A DNA stretch of 64,000 nucleotides from an uncultured Treponema sp. (GTDB taxonomy: Bacteria; Spirochaetota; Spirochaetia; Treponematales; Treponemataceae). The position numbers and the translations under genes were made by a program. Position 1 is the stretch's first letter, and each line of letters starts with the position of its first letter. The notes beneath the pieces are model-generated. The model made no database searches. It was given only the letters and a program-made list of their open reading frames with translations, and had not been told where the DNA came from. Shown piece by piece: positions 58,280 to 64,000 of the stretch. The stretch is taken from the NCBI GenBank assembly GCA_934691925.1, contig CAKUTI010000003.1:1-64000 (forward strand), in the 5' to 3' direction.

Positions 58280-59353
58280 TTATCTTCCTCTGATTTTTTT
58301 CATAATTTTCTTGTGCCAAAAAGCGCGGAAATCTTCCGCAAGAATATAAGCCTTGTAAAAGCGGCTCAGTGGAATATCAACGCTTCCAGGCCTGTGGACT
58401 TCGAGTCCGCCGAATCCTGTCTTGAAAAGATAAAGCCCGTGCATCGGGTGATTCTCATCTCCAGTCGGCGGAATTCCGTAGAAATCATAAATCTTCGAGC
58501 CGTAATTTTTTGCGTCGCAAACCGCTGTCCATTGAACAAGATAATTCGGCATAAGGTTACGTTTTTTGTTTGAAGAGCAGCCGTAAAGATAAACCGCCTC
58601 GTCCTTTTGAAAAAGCGTTATGATTGCAGCCAAGTCCTCGTCCTCATGGCTTGCGATGTAAAGCGTAATTTTAGTCTCATCGTCAGTTCCAAGAGATTTT
58701 TCGCCGCGCTCAAGCAAGTCTTTGTAGTAAGAAAGCGGATGAAGCCCGATTCCGTCGCGCTCGGCAGTCTCCTTGTAAAGAGAATAAAACGAGTTTAAGT
58801 CTTTCTCAAAATCAGGCGATGAAGCAGTAATCGCCCGCACTTCAACTCCGCGCTTTGCCGCGTAGCGGATATTGTACCGCCACTTGTTCTTCATATTTTT
58901 TAGAAGCTCGTCTTCTGAAAGCGACAAGTCAAGAAAAGTGCTGTCAGGCGGCTGAATGTCAACTTTCGTTTTTTTTAGATTCACTTTTGAAATTCTGCAA
59001 AGCTCAGGCAAACGGAAAAGATATTCGTTCCGGTTTTCCACGTCGGGCATATCAAGCGGAATATCAAAACGGAGACAAAGCGTGTTTTTCGGAAGTTTTG
59101 AGCGGACATTTTCCGCAAAATCTCCGAGCGACTTTACATAATCAACTTCGCTTCTCGCCTGCTCCTCAAATCCCGGAACTGCTGATTCCGCCTTGAATTC
59201 AGGCGCCATCGGAACATAGGCAAGCGAAAAAGAGACCGGTCCTTTCCTAAAAGAACGGACAAGAACATTTATTTTGTCGTGATTTATTTTTTTCCAGCCG
59301 TGCGCGCACTTAAAATCGCACCAAAAGCCGGACTGTTGAAAGCGTGTAGACAT
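58280..59353 (-). CDS. FemAB-family aminoacyltransferase-like protein
   Basis: A 357-residue protein of the FemX/FemAB class (double GNAT fold), which in Firmicutes adds amino acids to the peptidoglycan stem peptide. Visible are an N-terminal QSGFWCDFKCAHGWKK, the stretch MKNKWRYNIRYAAKRGVEVRA near residue 155, then HEDEDLAAIITLFQKDEAVYLYGCSSNKKRNL, and a C-terminal IYDFYGIPPTGDENHPMHGLYLFKTGFGG, all typical of the family. It is the first gene of the operon with rnz and the GldAFG-like system. An envelope-modifying role is likely; the substrate is not known in treponemes. Confidence 0.82.
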   Translation of the reverse strand: MSTRFQQSGFWCDFKCAHGWKKINHDKINVLVRSFRKGPVSFSLAYVPMAPEFKAESAVPGFEEQARSEVDYVKSLGDFAENVRSKLPKNTLCLRFDIPLDMPDVENRNEYLFRLPELCRISKVNLKKTKVDIQPPDSTFLDLSLSEDELLKNMKNKWRYNIRYAAKRGVEVRAITASSPDFEKDLNSFYSLYKETAERDGIGLHPLSYYKDLLERGEKSLGTDDETKITLYIASHEDEDLAAIITLFQKDEAVYLYGCSSNKKRNLMPNYLVQWTAVCDAKNYGSKIYDFYGIPPTGDENHPMHGLYLFKTGFGGLEVHRPGSVDIPLSRFYKAYILAEDFRAFWHKKIMKKIRGR

Positions 59354-60069
59354 AATCCGGAAGATTTTATCAAAAATCAGAAAATTGGAAAACTAGGAAA
59401 ATGAATCTTTAAAACTGCAGAGAGTATGAAAATAAATCGTAAACTGAAGTCAAAAGAGCAGACATAAATTGAATACGGCTTGTTGTTAATTAGGAGCTTT
59501 CTCAGCGTGCTTTTTATGCTTGCGGTGGACTTATGCAATGCTTACCTATAATCCTAGGCTATGGAATATGGGTATAATTTTAAATTAGCATTATTGATAA
59601 ATCAAGTTGGAATAAAATATGTTCTAACTTTATTTCATTTTAAATTTAACTTGGTTTCACTTTTAACTTAACTTGGTTTCACTTTTAACTTAAATTGATT
59701 CAACTTTAAAATCAAATTGAATACAAATTCAATCTAAATTGGAATTCATTTAAACTCAAATTGGATTAAACTTTAAGCCAATTTGAGTTTGCGGCAATAT
59801 TATGTTTACTCTTGAATAAAGACAGGCTTGCTGTATTGAACAGTCAGGCTAAGTTTTATGAAAAACACTGCTGGTTTCGTCTCTTATACAAGGCCTCTGA
59901 GACTTGAAGAAAGACGGTATGGAGAGTTCCGGAGTCATTTCAGAGAAGCCTTTTAAGGCTAAGTCAACAGAAGCAGAAGGCCTTGCAAAAGGAATCATAA
60001 GTTGTTTTTTATTTCCAGCGTAAAACGCTTTTCTTGACACTTGTCAAAAAATCAAAGAAAATTTTCCGC
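59354..60069. other. Intergenic region without a supported gene
   Basis: About 715 bp. The first 220 bp and the last 240 bp show no convincing gene; a minus-strand frame of 63 residues at 59849-60040 has no ribosome site or known motif. The middle is the AT-rich tandem repeat (separate entry). AGCCTTTTAAGGCT near 59950 is a perfect 14-bp palindrome, and TTGACA-CT-TGTCAA at 60034-60047 is an operator-like inverted repeat before the glycosylase gene. It must hold the promoter of that gene and of the minus-strand FemAB operon. Confidence 0.5.
59578..59795. repeat. Degenerate AT-rich tandem repeat, unit about 22 bp
   Basis: Successive units have the form TTTTAACTTAACTTGGTTTCAC. Two adjacent units match in most positions, and at least four more drift in sequence and length (20-24 bp), with CAAATTGAATAC and CTAAATTGGAATTC variants. 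The block is far more AT-rich than its surroundings. Regular spacing near two helical turns suggests curved DNA or a protein-binding array. It is not a CRISPR: there are no unique spacers. Confidence 0.65.
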
Positions 60070-60666
60070 ATGAAAAGCAGCATTTGCATGGAGCTCGAGC
60101 GCATAATTCATCCGTTTGAGCCGTTTTTTCAAAGCGACTCAAAAATTTTGATTCTAGGAAGCTTTCCTTCCATAAAATCCCGCGCAGACGGCTTTTATTA
60201 CGGAAACAAGCAGAACCGTTTCTGGAAAATGCTTTCAATAATCTTCGCAGAAAAAGATAATGAAAAAAACGAAATTTCAAAGACATCAGAAAATTTTGAA
60301 CCGCAAGAATCGTCAAAATCATTAGAAACATTAAAAACGATAGAACAGAAAAGGAATTTTTTACGGAAAAACAAAATAGCGCTTTACGACACGATAAAGG
60401 AATGTTCAATTTCAGGCTCACTAGACAGCTCAATCCGCGGCGCAGTTCCATCCGACATCAAAAAAATTCTGAAAGAGTCAAAAATCGAGGAAATTCTTTT
60501 GAACGGAAAGACCGCCGAAAAATATTTTCTAAAATACCAAAGCCAAGAGCTCCTGTCGATTTCAAAAACAATGCCATCGACAAGCCCTGCAAACGCAGTC
60601 TGGACGCTCGAAAAGCTCGTGCAGTGCTGGGGCAAGGAATTTTCCTTAATTTTCTCCAATTCTTAA
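60070..60666 (+). CDS. Uracil-DNA glycosylase-superfamily enzyme (DNA-deoxyinosine glycosylase type)
   Basis: A 198-residue enzyme of the UDG superfamily, closest by eye to the HDG/deoxyinosine glycosylase branch, which removes hypoxanthine from DNA. Motif A reads LILGSFPSIKSRADGFYYGNKQNRFWKML (nt 60151-60237, given here as its two ends LILGSFPS and NRFWKML), and the second loop is TMPSTSPANA near the C-terminus. Between them (about residues 62-93) is a Glu/Lys/Ser-rich insert that looks disordered. Starts at 60034 (TTG), 60070 and 60088 are possible; none has a good ribosome site. It lies just before the pyrG promoter, transcribed in the same direction. Confidence 0.75.
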   Translation: MKSSICMELERIIHPFEPFFQSDSKILILGSFPSIKSRADGFYYGNKQNRFWKMLSIIFAEKDNEKNEISKTSENFEPQESSKSLETLKTIEQKRNFLRKNKIALYDTIKECSISGSLDSSIRGAVPSDIKKILKESKIEEILLNGKTAEKYFLKYQSQELLSISKTMPSTSPANAVWTLEKLVQCWGKEFSLIFSNS

Positions 60667-60681
60667 CAATATTTTTTTGTA

Positions 60682-60710
60682 TTGAACAAACTGCTCCGTT
60701 TCGCTAATAT
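60682..60710 (+). promoter_or_regulatory. Promoter of pyrG-glnA-regulator
   Basis: TTGAAC (60682-60687), a 17-bp spacer and TAATAT (60705-60710). The start near 60717 lies at the base of the hexaloop hairpins. Confidence 0.65.
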
Positions 60711-60716
60711 GAACTC

Positions 60717-60799
60717 CCGAAAGAACGGCAAAGGAGCCGTAGATATAAGCATCGCTGTCTGCTTTTCAGCGCGGATGTTTTTGTCTACGGCTCTTTTTT
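60717..60799 (+). promoter_or_regulatory. pyrG leader attenuator: two hexaloop hairpins and a terminator
   Basis: Hairpin 1a pairs CCG 60717-60719 with CGG 60726-60728 around AAAGAA. Hairpin 1b pairs ACGGC 60725-60729 with GCCGT 60736-60740 around AAAGGA. Both loops have A at position 1 and G at position 4, and the two hairpins overlap by three bases. The terminator pairs 60733-60744 with 60783-60794 (12 pairs, two G-U), with an inner hairpin CGCTG/CAGCG, and ends in T. Hairpin 1b and the terminator share 60733-60740 and exclude each other. The pyrG start lies 33 nt further on. Confidence 0.75.
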
Positions 60800-60831
60800 A
60801 TTTTACTACCTATTTTGGAGAATTTTTTATT

Positions 60832-62436
60832 ATGGAAGGCAAGGTTTCTAAATTTATTTTTGTTACCGGCGGCGTTGTTTCGGGACTCGGAAAAGGAATC
60901 ACGGCGGCAAGCCTTGGTCGGCTTTTAAAATGCAGAGGACTTAAAGTCGCTTCTCAAAAGCTCGATCCTTACATGAATGTTGACCCTGGCACGATGAGCC
61001 CTTTTCAGCACGGAGAAGTTTTTGTTACAGACGACGGAGCTGAAACCGACCTTGACCTTGGACATTACGAAAGATTTATCGATGAGAATCTGAACAAATA
61101 TTCAAATTTAACTTCCGGCCGCGTTTACTGGAATGTCCTAAACAAGGAGCGTCGCGGCGAGTATCTTGGACAGACAGTCCAGATTATTCCTCACGTCACA
61201 AATGAAATCAAGGAATTTATCCTGAAAAACGCGAAAGTCACCGAAGCTGACGTTTCAATCGTTGAAATCGGCGGCACAATCGGAGACATCGAAAGCCAGC
61301 CTTTCCTTGAGGCAATCCGTCAGCTTTCAACTGAGGTCGGACGGAGAAACTGCCTTTTTATCCACGTTTGCCTTGTTCCTTATATTTCTGGAAGCGACGA
61401 GTTCAAGTCAAAGCCGACACAGCACTCGGTAAAGGAGATGATGGCTGTCGGTCTTCATCCTGATATTATCGTTACGCGCTCTGATTCTGAAATTCCGCCT
61501 GAAATCAAGCGGAAAATCTCTTCATTCTGCAACGTCTCTGAGGACTGCGTAATCGACAACAAGACTTTGTCCTCGCTTTATGAAGTTCCTCTTATGCTTC
61601 ACGACCAGAAAATGGACGATGTTGTCTGCCGGGAGCTTGGAATTGAAAAAACTAGAATCGACCTGACGGAATGGAAAAAAATGGTTGACTCAATCCACAC
61701 TCGCGACGGCGAGATTCAGATTGCGCTTGTCGGAAAATATGTTAAGCTGCACGATTCTTATCTTAGCATTGTCGAGAGCCTTAACCACGCTTCATTTGCG
61801 GTCGGAAAAAATGTGAAAATCAAATGGGTTGACTCAGATTCTGTTACGGACGATTCCGCGCCGGGAATCTTCGGAGACTGCGCGGGCGTGATTCTTCCGG
61901 GCGGATTTGGAAGCCGCGGAATTGAAGGAATGATAAGCACGGCTCGTTACTGCCGAGTCCACAAGAAACCTTATTTTGGAATTTGTCTTGGAATGCAGAT
62001 TGCCGTAATCGCTTTTGCGCGCGATGTTTTGGGATTGAAAGACGCGAACAGCCGCGAATTTGACGAAGTTTGCGAGCATCCTGTAATCGACTTGATGAAA
62101 GACCAGGAAGGCGTGATTATGGGCGGAACAATGCGCCTTGGAAAATATCCTTGCAAGATTCAGAAGAACACGATTCTTCACAAGGCTTACAATTCCGACT
62201 TGATTGAAGAGCGTCATCGCCACCGCTACGAGTTCAACAACGACTACCGCGAGGAGCTTAAAAAACGCGGTCTTATTATCGGCGGAACAAGCCCTGATGA
62301 CAAAATCGTTGAGACGGTCGAGCTTTCAGAAAAAGAGCATCCGTTCTATGTCGGAGTTCAGTTTCATCCTGAATTCAAGAGCCGCCCGAACAACGCAGGA
62401 CCGCTTTTCGTAGAATTCTTGAAGGCTTGCCTTTAA
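60832..62436 (+). CDS. pyrG: CTP synthase (glutamine-hydrolysing)
   Basis: Makes CTP from UTP, ATP and glutamine. The 534 residues start [22 protein letters not shown], the synthetase domain with its P-loop. [25 protein letters not shown] follows near residue 40 (nt 60964-61038), and the C-terminal class I amidotransferase domain has GICLGMQ near residue 385 and VQFHPEF near residue 510. GGAG lies 11 nt upstream. A 50-residue in-frame extension upstream would cross the terminator and is rejected. glnA follows after 33 nt; the leader attenuator should control the whole operon. Confidence 0.96.
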   Translation: MEGKVSKFIFVTGGVVSGLGKGITAASLGRLLKCRGLKVASQKLDPYMNVDPGTMSPFQHGEVFVTDDGAETDLDLGHYERFIDENLNKYSNLTSGRVYWNVLNKERRGEYLGQTVQIIPHVTNEIKEFILKNAKVTEADVSIVEIGGTIGDIESQPFLEAIRQLSTEVGRRNCLFIHVCLVPYISGSDEFKSKPTQHSVKEMMAVGLHPDIIVTRSDSEIPPEIKRKISSFCNVSEDCVIDNKTLSSLYEVPLMLHDQKMDDVVCRELGIEKTRIDLTEWKKMVDSIHTRDGEIQIALVGKYVKLHDSYLSIVESLNHASFAVGKNVKIKWVDSDSVTDDSAPGIFGDCAGVILPGGFGSRGIEGMISTARYCRVHKKPYFGICLGMQIAVIAFARDVLGLKDANSREFDEVCEHPVIDLMKDQEGVIMGGTMRLGKYPCKIQKNTILHKAYNSDLIEERHRHRYEFNNDYREELKKRGLIIGGTSPDDKIVETVELSEKEHPFYVGVQFHPEFKSRPNNAGPLFVEFLKACL

Positions 62437-62469
62437 AAGTTCTTTCAGCCGAAAAATTTTGGAGAAAAT

Positions 62470-63639
62470 ATGTACACAGAATCAGAAGTAATGGATTTTA
62501 TCAAAGAGGAAGATGTCAAGTTTATCAGGCTTGCTTATTTTGACCTTGCAGGAAAGCAGAAAAATGTGTCGATTTTGGCAGGCGAGCTTGAAAATGTCTT
62601 CAAGAACGGATTTCCGTTTGACGCGTCTGCCGTTGACGGTTTTGAGAAGCCGAACAAGTCTGATTTGTTTCTTCATCCTGACCCTTCAACTTTGAGCGTT
62701 CTTCCGTGGAGGCCGAGCGCGGGAAAAGTTGTGCGTATGTTCTGTGACATCAAGCATCCTGACGGAACGCCTTACAAAAAGGATTCGCGCTATCTATTGC
62801 GGACTGCGGTTGAGAAGGCGAAAAAAGAATTCGGCCTGACTTTGGATTTCGGAACGGAATTTGAATTTTATCTCTTCAAATTGGACGAGAACGGAAATCC
62901 GACAAAAATTCCTTTTGACAACGCTGGCTACATGGATATTGCGCCTGAGGACAAGGGAGAGAATATCCGCCGCGAGATTGACTTTACGCTCGAGCAGATG
63001 GGAATCACAACGGAGTCCAGCCACCATGAGGAAGGTCCGGGGCAGAACGAGGTTGACTTTAGATATTCAGACGCATTGACAGCCGCAGACAACGCCTCAA
63101 CTTTCAAGTGGATTGTCCGGACTAAGGCTGCCGCAAACGGCCTGTACGCTGACTTTGAGCCCAAGCCGCTTCAGGACAAGCCTGGAAACGGAATGCACAT
63201 CAATATTTCAACTTCAAGAAAAGATCTAATGCCTTCAATTCTGGCTGGAATTATGGAGCATCTTCCTGAAATTACTTATTACTTGAACCCGACAAGAAAT
63301 TCTTACGACAGGCTCGGCGAGCATAAAGCTCCGAAATACATCGCATGGGGACACGAGAACCGCTCGACTGTAATCAGAGTGCCTGCCGCGAAAGGAAACG
63401 ATAGAATCGAAATCCGCTCAAGCGACGCGGGAACAAATCCTTATATCGCGTTCACTCTCCTGCTCCATGCCGCAATGGACGGAATCAGGAAAAATATGGA
63501 TCCGCTTGAGCCTTGCGAGGAAAATCTCTTTGACCGCGAGACTGCGGAAAAATATAATTACAGGGCGATTCCAGACACTTTGAACACAGCGAAAGACCTT
63601 GCTGAAAAAAGCCAGTTTATAAAGGAAATCTTCAAATAA
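62470..63639 (+). CDS. glnA: Glutamine synthetase, compact type I
   Basis: Forms glutamine from glutamate, ammonia and ATP. The 389 residues are shorter than the usual 440-470 but hold the active-site motifs in order: VDGFEKPNKSDLFLHPD (N-terminal), EFEFYL near residue 137, HHEEGPGQNEVDFRY near residue 180, GNGMHINIS near residue 240, and ENRSTVIRVP plus RIEIRSSDAGTNPY near 300-330. The adenylylation-site region of proteobacterial GlnA is absent. GGAG precedes the ATG. It sits between pyrG and the ANTAR-type gene, whose start codon overlaps its stop. Confidence 0.95.
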   Translation: MYTESEVMDFIKEEDVKFIRLAYFDLAGKQKNVSILAGELENVFKNGFPFDASAVDGFEKPNKSDLFLHPDPSTLSVLPWRPSAGKVVRMFCDIKHPDGTPYKKDSRYLLRTAVEKAKKEFGLTLDFGTEFEFYLFKLDENGNPTKIPFDNAGYMDIAPEDKGENIRREIDFTLEQMGITTESSHHEEGPGQNEVDFRYSDALTAADNASTFKWIVRTKAAANGLYADFEPKPLQDKPGNGMHINISTSRKDLMPSILAGIMEHLPEITYYLNPTRNSYDRLGEHKAPKYIAWGHENRSTVIRVPAAKGNDRIEIRSSDAGTNPYIAFTLLLHAAMDGIRKNMDPLEPCEENLFDRETAEKYNYRAIPDTLNTAKDLAEKSQFIKEIFK

Positions 63640-64000
63640 TGAATTCTGACACTCACAGCGTTCTTGTTGTTACAAAAGACCCGAAAATCTCCGCGCTTGC
63701 TTCTGCAATGCTGATTTCGCCAATTTTCGACACGACTGTTACGCAGAATTTTCAGGAGGCGCGGCGCATTTGCTCGGAGCGGGTCTACAATATTGTTCTC
63801 GTTGATTTTTCTGACGGAGAAGGCTCTGATTTTGCCGCCGACATTTCAGACTCTACAAGCACGGTTCTGCTTTTATGCCCGAATCATCTTTATGAGCAAG
63901 TGAGCTACAAAGTCGAGCCTTACGGAGTTTTAACGGTCGCGACTCCTTTTGACCAGTTCTATTTCTACAGCATGATAAAGGCTGCGATTGCGGTTCAATA
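63639..64000 (+). CDS. ANTAR-type antitermination response regulator (5' part)
   Basis: The frame starts at an ATG inside the glnA stop (TAATG, 1-nt overlap), so translation is coupled, and runs off the window after 120 residues. The visible part is a receiver-like domain: SVLVVTKDPKISALASAML, then ARRICSERVYNIVLVDF, then VLLLCPNHLYEQVSYKVEPY and GVLTVATPFDQF. This order and wording (VLLL, LYE, YGVLT) closely recall the pseudo-receiver domain of ANTAR regulators coded beside glnA in Firmicutes. The phosphoacceptor position reads VDFSDGEG, with Asp at the end of the third strand. The ANTAR RNA-binding domain should follow beyond the edge and is not visible. It is the likely factor acting on the four hexaloop leaders in this window. 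Confidence 0.75.
   Translation, partial: MNSDTHSVLVVTKDPKISALASAMLISPIFDTTVTQNFQEARRICSERVYNIVLVDFSDGEGSDFAADISDSTSTVLLLCPNHLYEQVSYKVEPYGVLTVATPFDQFYFYSMIKAAIAVQ

Noticed and set aside
59578..59795. CRISPR array
   Set aside because: The units drift and are directly adjacent; there are no constant repeats separated by unique spacers and no cas genes nearby.
59849..60040. A 63-codon minus-strand frame before the glycosylase gene
   Set aside because: No ribosome site, no known motif, and it overlaps the likely promoter region.
60682..60831. A 50-residue N-terminal extension of PyrG
   Set aside because: It would start inside the -35 box and run through the leader terminator; the downstream ATG has GGAG and gives the normal PyrG start.

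Overview
The window looks like a chromosomal segment of a spirochaete, most probably a gut- or rumen-type Treponema. The pointers are the spirochaetal gene order rpsB-tsf-frr-uppS-cdsA-dxr-rseP followed by lineage-specific envelope proteins, a treponemal Wzi-like outer-membrane protein, and an ABC/GldG-like cluster next to a FemAB-type transferase. The species cannot be fixed from the sequence. I saw no tRNA, rRNA, CRISPR array, intact insertion sequence or prophage.

Layout. 1-5.3 kb: surface-polysaccharide locus, with a 5'-truncated glycosyltransferase remnant, a GT4 glycosyltransferase, a Wzx-like flippase and a Wzi-like barrel; two of these genes carry homopolymeric G tracts (9 and 10 nt) inside their reading frames. 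5.4-7.6 kb: asnB. 7.9-11.6 kb: a three-gene ABC importer (lipoprotein, double permease, ATPase). 11.6-12.8 kb: a solitary adenine methyltransferase. 12.9-17.7 kb: gltB. 17.8-21.2 kb: VUT transporter, SDR enzyme, BirA and a chagasin-like lipoprotein. 21.3-26.9 kb: carA and carB, where carB is fused to a DapF-like domain lacking one catalytic cysteine. 27-36 kb: translation and RNA housekeeping (ABC-F, DEAD helicase, RlmK-like methylase, L31, RNase III, ACP, L32, CoaD) and two exported proteins. 36-46 kb: maf, rpsB, tsf, frr, uppS, cdsA, dxr, rseP and two exported repeat proteins. 46-53 kb: rsmD, TPR proteins, rlmN, an operon ending in leuC-leuD, and a CPBP protease. 53-59 kb: a minus-strand operon of a FemAB protein, RNase Z and an ABC/GldFG-type complex. 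60-64 kb: a DNA glycosylase, then pyrG, glnA and an ANTAR-type regulator cut by the window edge.

The most interesting theme is a dispersed nitrogen/glutamine regulon. Four transcription units (asnB, gltB, carA-carB, pyrG-glnA-regulator) each have a sigma70-type promoter, then a small hairpin with a six-base loop (AAAGGA, AAAGGC, AAAGAA or GAAGAG), then an intrinsic terminator whose 5' arm overlaps the 3' arm of that hairpin, all upstream of the start codon. All four encode glutamine-making or glutamine-using enzymes. The last unit ends in a gene that starts inside the glnA stop codon; its visible part resembles the pseudo-receiver domain of the ANTAR antiterminators found next to glnA in Firmicutes. 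ANTAR proteins bind hexaloop hairpins with A at loop position 1 and G at position 4. I infer ANTAR-controlled antitermination of glutamine metabolism, including autoregulation.

A second theme is a structured intergenic repeat of about 140 bp whose terminal inverted repeats co-vary between copies. Two copies lie in the asnB and gltB leaders, a diverged one lies between carA and carB, and a related element lies upstream of the ABC-F gene.
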